Shown here: positions 1 through 7,131 of the stretch, piece by piece
How the letters are laid out: each line of letters starts with the position of its first letter
How positions within the stretch are numbered: the stretch's first letter is position 1
Program-made: the position numbers and the translations under genes
From: JABFWF01 sp035539135
GTDB taxonomy: Bacteria; Pseudomonadota; Gammaproteobacteria; Xanthomonadales; Xanthomonadaceae
DNA length: 64,000 nt
NCBI GenBank assembly: GCA_035539135.1
Contig: DATLJD010000008.1
Coordinates: 186,001-250,000, forward strand
Reading direction: 5' to 3'
Notes under the pieces: generated by a model
Seen by the model: the letters and a program-made list of their open reading frames with translations, nothing else
Databases searched by the model: none
What the model was told of the DNA's origin: nothing

Positions 1-77
1 CGTGAATCCGTCCATGGAGGCTCGGATACGCCCTCCATGGCGCATAGGTCCTGCCTGCCTCTCCCACCCGACGCGCT
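1..77 (+). repeat. 110-bp hairpin repeat, copy A (cut by window edge)
   Basis: This is the right two-thirds of the dispersed element also found at 2978-3087, 18182-18291, 50384-50493 and 55343-55452. It starts in the shared motif CGTGAATCCGTCCATGGAGG and ends in the CCTCTCCCACCCGACGCG arm. The inner ATGCGCCAT/ATGGCGCAT hairpin is degenerate here (ATACGCCCT on the left), so this copy looks decayed. It lies beyond the 3' end of the minus-strand SDR gene. Heptad-like GGCTCCC repeats follow at about 110-138. Confidence 0.85.
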
Positions 78-144
78 CCCGCCCACGCTAGCGATCCTGC
101 ATTCGCTTTCCGGCTCCCGGCTCCCGGCTGCCGGTTCCCGAAGC

Positions 145-165
145 GCGGAGCAAGCTCCGCTCTAC
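145..165 (-). repeat. GTAG-type REP palindrome overlapping a stop codon
   Basis: On the minus strand this reads GTAG followed by an AGCGGAGC/GCTCCGC hairpin. It resembles the GTAG-headed SMAG repeats described in Stenotrophomonas. The TAG of the GTAG head (162-164) is also the stop codon of the upstream SDR gene. Confidence 0.75.
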
Positions 166-932
166 GGGGCGAGCAGCCGTCCGCCGTCGACGCGCAGGAT
201 CTGCCCCGTCGTGTAGGTCGCGCCGCGCAGCAGCCAGCGCACGGCTTCGGCGATTTCCTCCGGCGTGCCGGTGCGCGCCAGCGGGGTGCGCGCGAGGAGC
301 GCGTCCTGCTCGGCCTGCGGCTTGCCGGCGTCAGGCCACAGGATCGCGCCGGGCGCGACCGCGTTCACCCGCACCTGCGGCGCGAGTTCCAGCGCCAGCG
401 CCTGGGTGAGGTGGACCAGCGCGGCCTTGCTGGCGCCGTACACGGCGTGTTCGCGCAGCGGGCGCTCGGCGTGGATGTCGACCAGGTTGACGATCGCACC
501 GCGCGCGGCCGCGAGGTGCGGCGCGGCGGCCTGGGCCAGTTCCCACGGCGCCTGCGCGTTGACCGCGAACAGGGTGCGCCAGTCCCCGGGCGTGGCGGTG
601 CCGAGCGGGGTCGGGAAGAACGCCGATGCGTTGTTGACCAGCGCGTCCAGCCGGCCGAAGCGGGCCACCGTGTCCTCGACGAGCGCCGGCAGTTGCGCGC
701 TGTCGGCGAGGTCGGCGGCCAGCAGCAGGGTGCTGCCGGGGCGCGCGTGCTCGAATTCGGCGGCCAGCGACTCGGCCTCCGCGCGCGAGCCGCGGTAGTG
801 CAGCGCGAGGTCGAAGCCATCGGCGTGCAGGGCGCGCGCGATCGCGGCGCCGATGCGGCGCGCGGCACCGGTGACCAGGGCGACGGGGCCTCGCTCGGAC
901 AAGCCTCGCTCGGACAAGCGTGGATCGCTCAT
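162..932 (-). CDS. Pteridine reductase-like short-chain dehydrogenase
   Basis: This is a 256-residue classical SDR with a Rossmann fold, probably an NADPH-dependent cytosolic reductase. The cofactor motif TGAARRIG spans residues 21-28; the double arginine is typical of pteridine reductases (PTR1/FolM). NNAS is at 100-103, an Asp sits at 152, and the catalytic Tyr165-x3-Lys169 is in YGASK. FolM-type enzymes reduce dihydromonapterin or dihydrofolate, so a pterin role is the best inference, but a generic SDR is possible. The start at 932 has a GGGAGGA ribosome site. A 15-bp tandem duplication near the start gives LSERGLSERG at residues 6-15. It is divergent from the methyltransferase gene, and its stop codon lies inside a GTAG palindrome. 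Confidence 0.85.
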   Translation of the reverse strand: MSDPRLSERGLSERGPVALVTGAARRIGAAIARALHADGFDLALHYRGSRAEAESLAAEFEHARPGSTLLLAADLADSAQLPALVEDTVARFGRLDALVNNASAFFPTPLGTATPGDWRTLFAVNAQAPWELAQAAAPHLAAARGAIVNLVDIHAERPLREHAVYGASKAALVHLTQALALELAPQVRVNAVAPGAILWPDAGKPQAEQDALLARTPLARTGTPEEIAEAVRWLLRGATYTTGQILRVDGGRLLAP

Positions 933-1000
933 GGGGTCCTCCCGCGGCTGCGGCTATGCTGCGCATTGTCGCGTCATTGTCGTCGCAAAAGCCGCCGCCC

Positions 1001-2182
1001 ATGTCCCTGCCCGCCCCCACCGCCGACGCGCTGGCGCACAGCGAACGCCTGCGCGCCCTGATCCAGGAACAGGTCTTCGCCGCCGGCGGCGCGCTGCCGT
1101 TCTCGCGCTTCATGGAGCTGGCGCTGTACGCGCCGGGGCTGGGCTACTACAGCGCGGGCGCGACCAAGTTCGGCGCGGCGGGCGACTTCGTCACCGCGCC
1201 GGAGCTCGGCCCGCTGTTCGCCGCCTGCATGGCCGACGCACTGGCCCCAACGCTGCGCGAGATCGGGCCGAAGGCGGTGTTCGTCGAACTCGGCGGCGGC
1301 AGCGGCGCGTTCGCCGAGGTCGCGCTCAAGCGGCTGATGGCGCTGGACGCGCTGCCCGACCGCTACGCCATCCTCGAGCCCAGCGCCGACCTGCGCGAAC
1401 GCCAGCGCGAGCGCCTGCAGCGCCACCTGGTGCCGCCGCTGTTCGCGCTGGTCGAATGGCTGGACGGCCCGGTGCAGGAACCCTGGGACGGCGTGCTGTT
1501 CGCCAACGAGGTGGTCGACGCGCTGCCGACGCCGCGCTTCACGCTGCGCGCCGGCGAAGTGATGGAGGAGCACGTGGCCCTCGACGGCGAGGGCCGCTTC
1601 GTGTTCGCCGACCGGCCCGCCGACGCCTTGCTGACTGCCGCCGTGCGCCACGTCGAACGCTATCTCGATCGCTCGTTCGCCGACGGCTACCGCAGCGAGC
1701 TGCTGCCGCAACTGCCGTACTGGTTGCAGGCGGTGATCGGCGGCCTGCGCCGCGGCGCGCTGCTGTTCGTGGACTACGGCTACGCGCGCGGCGAGTACTA
1801 CGCGCCGGAGCGTCGCGAGGGCACGCTGCGCGCGTTCCGCGCCCACCACGTCTCGAACGACGTGCTGGCGCTGCCGGGCCTGCAGGACCTCACCGCGTCG
1901 GTGGACTTCACCGCGCTGGCCGAGGCCGGCACCAATGCCGGCTTCGACTTCGCCGGCTACTGCTCGCAGGCCAGCTTCCTGCTCGGCAACGGCCTGGCCG
2001 AGCGCCTGGCCGAGGCCGAGGCGAAAGCACGCGACGAGGCCGGCGTGCACGCGCTACGCCAGGAAGCCAAGCGGCTGACCCTGCCGGCGGAAATGGGCGA
2101 GCGCTTCCAGGCGATGGGCTTCGCCCGCGACGTGGGCCTGGAGCACGCGTTCCTGGTCGGCGACCTGGGCCGGCGCCTGTGA
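1001..2182 (+). CDS. MidA-like SAM-dependent methyltransferase (DUF185/NDUFAF7 family)
   Basis: This 393-residue cytosolic protein belongs to the family of NDUFAF7/MidA, which in mitochondria methylates an arginine of a complex I subunit; the bacterial substrate is not established. Family motifs include GDFVTAPELG at about 61-70 and the SAM loop ELGGGSGAF at about 96-104. The start at MSLPAPTADA (1001) is chosen because conserved sequence begins just after it; an in-frame upstream ATG at 920 would overlap the divergent SDR. There is no clear Shine-Dalgarno site. The stop overlaps the GTG start of the next gene by four bases, which implies translational coupling with the VanZ-like gene. Confidence 0.88.
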   Translation: MSLPAPTADALAHSERLRALIQEQVFAAGGALPFSRFMELALYAPGLGYYSAGATKFGAAGDFVTAPELGPLFAACMADALAPTLREIGPKAVFVELGGGSGAFAEVALKRLMALDALPDRYAILEPSADLRERQRERLQRHLVPPLFALVEWLDGPVQEPWDGVLFANEVVDALPTPRFTLRAGEVMEEHVALDGEGRFVFADRPADALLTAAVRHVERYLDRSFADGYRSELLPQLPYWLQAVIGGLRRGALLFVDYGYARGEYYAPERREGTLRAFRAHHVSNDVLALPGLQDLTASVDFTALAEAGTNAGFDFAGYCSQASFLLGNGLAERLAEAEAKARDEAGVHALRQEAKRLTLPAEMGERFQAMGFARDVGLEHAFLVGDLGRRL

Positions 2183-2595
2183 ATGCGACGGCCTGGCTCA
2201 AGCCGTTGCGACACGCGCGCGGCTGGCTGGCGCTGTGGGTATTGGCGGTGCTGGCGGCGATCGCGGTCGAATTGCTGCCGGCGATGTTCCTGCCGCGGGT
2301 GCCGGCGGGCGGCGACAAGCTCGAGCACGTGCTCGGCTATGCCCTGCTCGCCTTCGCCGCGGGGCAGGTGTTCGCGCGGCGGGCCTGGGCGCGGGTGGGC
2401 ATCGGCCTGGTCCTGCTCGGCCTGCTGCTGGAAATCGCCCAGGGCACCCTGACCGCGACCCGCAGCGCCGACCCCGGCGACGCGCTGGCCAACGGCGCCG
2501 GCGTCCTGCTGGGCCTGGGCTGCGCATTCACCCCGCTCGGCGACCTGCTGCTGCGTCGCGCCGGGACCGCCGCGGCCGGCCGCGACCGGGGCTGA
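2179..2595 (+). CDS. VanZ-like family membrane protein
   Basis: This 138-residue protein starts at a GTG that overlaps the upstream stop (GTGA). It has about four hydrophobic segments: roughly residues 15-38, 50-66, 70-86 and 105-122. The conserved VanZ-like motif GGDKLEHVLGYALLAF occupies about 44-59. VanZ-like proteins are small inner-membrane proteins of unknown biochemical activity; the name comes from a teicoplanin-resistance accessory gene, and resistance should not be inferred here. It forms a two-gene operon with the MidA-like gene. Confidence 0.82.
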   Translation: MNATAWLKPLRHARGWLALWVLAVLAAIAVELLPAMFLPRVPAGGDKLEHVLGYALLAFAAGQVFARRAWARVGIGLVLLGLLLEIAQGTLTATRSADPGDALANGAGVLLGLGCAFTPLGDLLLRRAGTAAAGRDRG

Positions 2596-2637
2596 CGTTG
2601 CCTCGTCTGCCGGCACCCGCCGGGAGAGGAGAGCGTC

Positions 2638-2910
2638 ATGCCCAGGTTCATCATCGAGCGCAACATCCCGGGCGCCGGCCGGCTGTCGCCGGAGGAGCTG
2701 CAGGCGATCTCGCAGAAGTCCTGCGGCGTGCTCAGCGACATGGGCCCGCAGATCCAGTGGCGCGAAAGCTACGTCACCGACGACAAGGTCTATTGCGTCT
2801 ACCTGGCGCCGGACGAGGAGACGGTGCGCGAACACGCGCGCCGCGGCGGCTTCCCCGCCGATGCGGTCAACCGGGTGATGACGGTGATCGATCCGACGAC
2901 GGCGGATTAG
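2638..2910 (+). CDS. DUF4242 domain small protein
   Basis: This 90-residue soluble protein begins MPRFIIERNIPGAG and fits the DUF4242 family, small ferredoxin-fold-like proteins. One actinobacterial member was reported to bind nickel. Conserved features here are the YVTDDKVYCVYLAPDE strand region at about 46-61 and the HARRGGFPADAV segment at about 67-78. A strong GGGAGAGGAGA ribosome site precedes the ATG. It is probably co-transcribed with the two upstream genes (42-bp gap). A composite repeat array starts 67 bp after the stop. The function is unknown. Confidence 0.8.
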   Translation: MPRFIIERNIPGAGRLSPEELQAISQKSCGVLSDMGPQIQWRESYVTDDKVYCVYLAPDEETVREHARRGGFPADAVNRVMTVIDPTTAD

Positions 2911-2977
2911 GGACTCCGAGCCCCCGGGCCCTCGCATTCAAGTGGTGCGGCAGGACCAAAAAAGCAGGCTTGCCAGG

Positions 2978-3087
2978 GCGCGCCGGGCGGGAGAGGCAGG
3001 CAGGACACGCCGTGAATCCGTCCATGGAGGCTCGGATGCGCCATCCATGGCGCATACGGTCCTGCCCACCTCTCCCGCCCGCCGCGC
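2978..3087 (+). repeat. 110-bp hairpin repeat, copy B
   Basis: This complete 110-bp element has outer arms GCGCGCCGGGCGGGAGAGG and CCTCTCCCGCCCGCCGCGC, then GGCAGGA/TCCTGCC. A perfect inner hairpin, ATGCGCCAT-CC-ATGGCGCAT, lies at 3036-3055. It sits between the convergent 3' ends of the DUF4242 gene and cca and is the first unit of a composite array. Confidence 0.88.
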
Positions 3088-3110
3088 CCCAACTCTCTCG
3101 CGATCGGGTC

Positions 3111-3131
3111 GCGGAGCAAGCTCCGCTCTAC
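3111..3131 (-). repeat. GTAG-type REP palindrome
   Basis: The minus strand reads GTAGAGCGGAGCTTGCTCCGC. It is nearly identical to the copies at 145-165, 15395-15416 and 18315-18340, and lies between the 110-bp and ~195-bp repeat units. Confidence 0.78.
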
Positions 3132-3155
3132 GGCAAGCCGCCGGAACCTCTCCGA

Positions 3156-3352
3156 GCGCCCGGGAGGACGGGGGTGTTGCGTCAAGCCGGCCATGGATGG
3201 CCGGCGCCCGCATAAGGGCAGGGTGAGCACGGGCGGCTTGCGCGGCACCGCCGCGCGCCCGCGCGAACGCCCGGCGCGCTGCGCCGGGCCGGGGGAGCCG
3301 CGCAGCGGCGTCCCTTCTAAGGGAAAAGCAACATCCCCGGCCTCCCGGGCGC
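3156..3352 (+). repeat. ~195-bp element with ~25-bp terminal inverted repeats, copy 1
   Basis: The termini GCGCCCGGGAGGACGGGGGT (left, then GTTGC) and their near-complement ending CCTCCCGGGCGC (right) bound a GC-rich unit. It contains a perfect GCCGGCCAT-GG-ATGGCCGGC hairpin at 3186-3205 and the motif CTAAGGGAAAAGCAA near its right end. A second copy lies at 18366-18560 at roughly 90% identity by eye. No open reading frame inside is convincing. It resembles a MITE or a structured intergenic element. Confidence 0.8.
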
Positions 3353-3386
3353 GGGCCCGCGGGCCCGGGATGCGAACACGAGCAGC

Positions 3387-4646
3387 TCAAAGCGACGAAT
3401 CAGTGGTGTCTTCCGGCTCGGCGCGGGCGGCCTGGATCGCGCGGACGCGGGCGCGCCGCAGGGCTTCGCCGAAGGCGGGGCCGGTGAGGCCTTCGCGGGC
3501 GACGTCGGCGGAACGCACCGCCAGCGCCGCGGCCTGCAGGCGCAACAATTCTTCGCGCTGCGGATAGGGCGCGTCCTGCAGGCCGGCGCGGCCGCGCTTG
3601 TCGGCCTCGCACACCAGCGCGAGGCGGGCGATGCGCTCGGGCTGGCGGAAGCCGTCGCAGCGCGCGAGCAGGTCGTGCACGGTCTTCGCCCGCAGCTCGA
3701 ACACGCGGTGCACGTGCAGGTGCTCGCGGCAGGCCATCTCCGCCAGCTGGCGGTGCGCGGACGGCACCCGCAGGCGCTCGCACAGGCCGCGCAGCGGGCG
3801 CAGCCCGGCGTGCTCGTGGCCGATGTGTTTCGGCAGCACGTCCTCGGGCGTCAGCGCCTTGCCGAGGTCGTGGGTCAGCGCGGCGAAGCCGATCTGGGCG
3901 TCGCCCGGCGCCAGCGCCGCGGCCATGTCGCAGACCAGCTCGACGTGCACGCCGGTGTCCACTTCCGGGTGGTACTCGGCGCGCTGCGGTACGCCATACA
4001 GCGCCTCCACTTCCGGCAGCACCACCGCCAGCGCGCCGCAGTCGTGCAGCGCGCGCAGGAACGCCGACGGCCGCGCCGAGGCGAGCGCGCGCGACAGCTC
4101 CTGCCACACGCGCTCGGGCGTCAGCGCGGACAGTTCGCCCGAGGCCGCCATCTCCCGCATCAGCGCCAGCGTTTCCGGCGCGAGGGTGAAGCCGAGCGGC
4201 GCGAAGCGGGCGAGGAAGCGCGCCGCGCGCAGCACCCGCAGCGGATCCTCGACGAAGGCCGGTCCGACGTGGCGCAGCACCCGCGCCTGGATGTCGCGCG
4301 CACCGCCGAACGGATCCACCAGGCTGCCGTCCTCGGCCTGCGCGATCGCGTTGATGGTGAAGTCGCGGCGGGCGAGGTCCTCCTCCAGGGTCACCGACGG
4401 ATCGGCGTCGACCACGAAGCCGCGGTAGCCGCGCCCGGACTTGCGCTCGGTGCGCGCCAGCGCGTGCTCCTCGTGCGACTGCGGATGCAGGAACACCGGG
4501 AAGTCGCGGCCGACCGCGAGGAAGCCGTGCGCCAGCATCTGCTCCGGGGTGGCGCCGACCACGACGAAGTCGCGGTCGCCCGGCGTGAGGCCGAGCAGGC
4601 GGTCGCGCACCGCGCCGCCGACGAGATAGGTCCGCAGGCCGTCCAT
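3387..4646 (-). CDS. cca: Multifunctional CCA tRNA nucleotidyltransferase
   Basis: This 419-residue class II CCA-adding enzyme builds and repairs the 3' CCA end of tRNAs in the cytosol. The nucleotidyltransferase head has GGAVRD at 10-15 and the metal-binding GDRD (D24, D26). The mid region carries RRDFTINAIA and the EDPLRVLRAARF tRNA-processing motif. An HD phosphohydrolase domain (LTHDLGKA) makes it the multifunctional gamma-proteobacterial form. The start at 4646 is supported by the LVGGAVRD context and by a GATGAT -10-like box exactly 6 bases upstream with no ribosome site, suggesting a leaderless transcript. An unknown gene lies upstream on the same strand. Confidence 0.95.
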   Translation of the reverse strand: MDGLRTYLVGGAVRDRLLGLTPGDRDFVVVGATPEQMLAHGFLAVGRDFPVFLHPQSHEEHALARTERKSGRGYRGFVVDADPSVTLEEDLARRDFTINAIAQAEDGSLVDPFGGARDIQARVLRHVGPAFVEDPLRVLRAARFLARFAPLGFTLAPETLALMREMAASGELSALTPERVWQELSRALASARPSAFLRALHDCGALAVVLPEVEALYGVPQRAEYHPEVDTGVHVELVCDMAAALAPGDAQIGFAALTHDLGKALTPEDVLPKHIGHEHAGLRPLRGLCERLRVPSAHRQLAEMACREHLHVHRVFELRAKTVHDLLARCDGFRQPERIARLALVCEADKRGRAGLQDAPYPQREELLRLQAAALAVRSADVAREGLTGPAFGEALRRARVRAIQAARAEPEDTTDSSL

Positions 4647-4652
4647 GCCGGC

Positions 4653-4658
4653 ATCATC
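4653..4658 (-). promoter_or_regulatory. Putative -10 box of cca (leaderless type)
   Basis: The minus strand reads GATGAT, then GCCGGC, then the cca ATG. The 6-base spacing matches the boxes before rsmG, mnmG, ubiA and mlaA. No -35 is recognisable, and this is one of the weaker boxes of the set. Confidence 0.35.
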
Positions 4659-4687
4659 GCATTGCCGGCGCGTGCCGGCGGTGGCGG

Positions 4688-5572
4688 CTACAGCGCGCCG
4701 GCGTCCGCCCGCGGGCAGTCGACGAAGGTGACCGGCACGCCGTGCGCGCCCAGCACCGCCGCGAACTGGCGCTGGCGCATCTCGAAGCCGGCGAACCGCC
4801 GCCGCAGCTGCGCCTCGTCGCCGATGTCGGCGGCGTAGCGTGCCTTCCACGCCGGCGGCGAGAACAGCGCGATCCGCGCCTCGCCGTCGGCGTAGCGCAC
4901 CAGCGGCTCCGGCGGGGCGTCCAGCCATTCCTCCTGCGCCGGCGCCAGCAGCGCGGCCTCGATCAGCGGCCACAGCGCGCCCAGCCCGGCATGGTCGTAC
5001 TGCATCGCCATCATCGCCGCGAGATCGTGCACGGTCAGGTAGCGCGCGTGCTCGACCTGCATCGCGAAGGCATCCTGCGCCAGCAGCGCGGTGCCCGCGC
5101 CGGCCATGCCGAGGTCGAGCAGGCTGCGCTCGAAACGCTCGCCGAGTTCGGCGGCCAGCGCCGCGTCGTCGGCGCGCAGCAGGAACGGCACCAGCCGCAG
5201 CGGCCCGCCGCGGTATTCGTCGGATGCGGCCAGCGATTGCGGGAGGGCGTCGTCGTGGGCGCCGAAGGCGATCACCCGGCCGCCGACGCCGCGCGCGCCG
5301 TCGGCCGGCGCGCGGTCGGCGAGCTGGGCCAGCGCCTGGTGCAGCGGCCAGCCCGGGCGCAGCAGCTCGACCGCGTCGTAGTGCGCGCCGACCAGGACCA
5401 GTTCCATCCCTGCGGCTTCCGGCGCGAACTTCGCCAGGTCCTGCGCGACCCCGGCGGCCAGCGCCCCGGCTTCGGCCTGGGCCAGGGCGGCGCGCCCGGG
5501 CTGGCTGCCCGGCGCGAGTTCCAGCGCCAGTGCGCCGAGCAGATGAACCGGAGCGTCGATCGCGTCACGCAT
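4688..5572 (-). CDS. Conserved protein of unknown function upstream of cca
   Basis: I do not recognise a characterised family. The 294-residue product, starting MRDAIDAPVHLLG, is soluble, acidic and alanine/leucine-rich, with no signal peptide or membrane segment. Visible features are LVLVGAHYDAVELLRPGWPL at about 84-103, a methionine-rich DLAAMMAMQYDHAG stretch and a C-terminal GVPVTFVDCPRADAGAL. The position of cca immediately downstream (41 bp) suggests co-transcription but gives no function. The start at 5572 is chosen over one at 5590, which would extend into the thiolase promoter region. Codon use matches its neighbours. Confidence 0.7.
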   Translation of the reverse strand: MRDAIDAPVHLLGALALELAPGSQPGRAALAQAEAGALAAGVAQDLAKFAPEAAGMELVLVGAHYDAVELLRPGWPLHQALAQLADRAPADGARGVGGRVIAFGAHDDALPQSLAASDEYRGGPLRLVPFLLRADDAALAAELGERFERSLLDLGMAGAGTALLAQDAFAMQVEHARYLTVHDLAAMMAMQYDHAGLGALWPLIEAALLAPAQEEWLDAPPEPLVRYADGEARIALFSPPAWKARYAADIGDEAQLRRRFAGFEMRQRQFAAVLGAHGVPVTFVDCPRADAGAL

Positions 5573-5578
5573 GCCTGA

Positions 5579-5607
5579 TTGGCCCTTCAAGAAGCGGGGT
5601 TTACACT
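5579..5607 (+). promoter_or_regulatory. Putative sigma70 promoter of the thiolase gene
   Basis: TTGGCC (5579-5584) and TACACT (5602-5607) are separated by 17 bases. The predicted start near 5614 would leave a leader of about 48 bases before the thiolase ATG. Confidence 0.45.
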
Positions 5608-5661
5608 CGGACGCATTATGCCGGTCGCGTCGTGCGCAGCCGGCGCTGGCGAGGACTTCCG

Positions 5662-6939
5662 ATGCTGCATGGCCGCCCCGTCGCCGTCCTCGGCGGCGTC
5701 CGCATTCCCTTCTGCAGGCAGAACACGGCCTATGCCGACGTCGGCAACCTCGGCATGTCGGTGCGCACGCTCGGCGCGCTGGTGGAGAAGTTCGGCCTGC
5801 ACGGGCAGCAGCTGGGCGAGGTCGCGATGGGCGCGGTGCTCAAGCTCAGCAGCGACTGGAACATCGGCCGCGAGGCGACCCTGTCCTCCGGCCTGTCGCC
5901 GCTGACCCCGGGCATCACCCTGCAGCGCGCCTGCGGCACTTCGCTCGACGCGATCGTCACCGTCGCCAACAAGATCGCCGCCGGCCAGATCGAATCCGGC
6001 ATCGGCGGCGGCAGCGACACCACTTCGGACGTGCCGATCGTGTACGGCCAGGCCTTCCGCCGGCGCCTGCTGGAAGCGGCGCGCGGCAAGACCCTGCAGC
6101 AGCGGCTGGCGGCGTTCAAGGGCTTCCGCCTGCGCGAGCTCAAGCCGGAATTCCCCGGCGTGGCGGAGCCGCGCACCGGCAAGTCGATGGGGGACCATTG
6201 CGAGGACATGGCGCGGCAGTGGCAGATCGGCCGCGATTCGCAGGACGCGTGGGCGGTCGGCTCGCACCACAAGCTGGCCGCCGCCTACGAACGCGGCTTC
6301 TTCGACGACCTGGTAGTGCCGTTCCGCGGCGTCACCCGCGACAACATCCTGCGGCCGGACACCTCGCTGGAGAAGCTGGCCACGCTCAAGCCGGCGTTCG
6401 ACCGCACCTCCGGCAAGGGCACGCTGACCGCGGGCAACTCGACCCCGCTCACCGACGGCGCCGCCGCCTGCCTGGTGGCGTCGGAGGACTGGGCGCGCGC
6501 GCGCGGGCTGGAGCCGCTGTGCTGGCTGCGCGACGCGCAGGTCGCGGCGGTGGACTTCGTGCACGGCGAGGGCCTGCTGATGGCGCCGACCATCGCGGTG
6601 CCGGAGATGCTCCGCCGCAACGGGCTCTCCCTGCAGGACTTCGACTTCTACGAGATCCACGAGGCCTTCGCCGCGCAGGTGCTGTGCACGCTGCGCGCGT
6701 GGGAGAGCGAGGAGTACTGCCGCACCCGGCTCGGCCTGGACGCGCCGCTGGGGCGGATCGACCCGGCGAAGATCAACCCGAACGGCTCCTCGCTCGCCAC
6801 CGGACACCCGTTCGCCGCCACCGGCGCGCGCATCGTCGCGACAGCCGCGAAGGAACTCGCGCAGCGCGGCCGCGGCCGCTGCCTGGTGTCGATCTGCACC
6901 GCCGGCGGGATGGGCGTGGTGGCGATCCTGGAGCGCTGA
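5662..6939 (+). CDS. Acetyl-CoA C-acyltransferase (thiolase, FadI-like)
   Basis: This 425-residue thiolase catalyses either thiolytic cleavage of 3-ketoacyl-CoA in beta-oxidation or the reverse condensation. The nucleophilic Cys91 is in QRACGTSLDA, the catalytic His in SSLATGHPFAATGAR, and the second Cys in SICTAGGMG near the C terminus. YEIHEAFAAQ and INPNGSS are also typical. The length is close to FadI-type enzymes, but no fadJ partner is adjacent, so the symbol is withheld. The start at 5662 places the conserved GGVRIPFCR motif near residue 11. It is convergent with oleB, separated by inverted CTCTCCCGC repeats. Confidence 0.88.
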   Translation: MLHGRPVAVLGGVRIPFCRQNTAYADVGNLGMSVRTLGALVEKFGLHGQQLGEVAMGAVLKLSSDWNIGREATLSSGLSPLTPGITLQRACGTSLDAIVTVANKIAAGQIESGIGGGSDTTSDVPIVYGQAFRRRLLEAARGKTLQQRLAAFKGFRLRELKPEFPGVAEPRTGKSMGDHCEDMARQWQIGRDSQDAWAVGSHHKLAAAYERGFFDDLVVPFRGVTRDNILRPDTSLEKLATLKPAFDRTSGKGTLTAGNSTPLTDGAAACLVASEDWARARGLEPLCWLRDAQVAAVDFVHGEGLLMAPTIAVPEMLRRNGLSLQDFDFYEIHEAFAAQVLCTLRAWESEEYCRTRLGLDAPLGRIDPAKINPNGSSLATGHPFAATGARIVATAAKELAQRGRGRCLVSICTAGGMGVVAILER

Positions 6940-6947
6940 GCAGAAGC

Positions 6948-7077
6948 GCCCTCACCCCAACCCTCTCCCGCAAGCGGGAGAGGGGGAACCGCCGACGCGG
7001 GAGGCTCCGCCCCGCCGCTCTTGCTGTCACCTCTCCCGCTTGCGGGAGAGGTCGAGCGCGCAGCGCGAGGGTGAGGG
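6948..7077. repeat. Inverted pair of CTCTCCCGC hairpin repeats between convergent genes
   Basis: The first hairpin is CCCTCTCCCGC-AA-GCGGGAGAGGG (6961-6984) and the second CCTCTCCCGC-TT-GCGGGAGAGG (7030-7051). The flank CCCTCACCCCAACC of the first appears inverted after the second (GAGGGTGAGGG). The whole is therefore a ~130-bp inverted repeat between the thiolase and oleB. It may act as a bidirectional transcription barrier, but neither hairpin has a T-run. Confidence 0.7.
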
Positions 7078-7131
7078 CTGCCGCTTTTCGCGGAAGACTC
7101 ACCCCCACCCCTCCCGCGCGAGCGGGGCGTA

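Noticed and set aside
2179..2595. Vancomycin or teicoplanin resistance function for the VanZ-like gene
   Set aside because: VanZ-like is a fold label only. There are no van genes nearby, and the organism appears Gram-negative.
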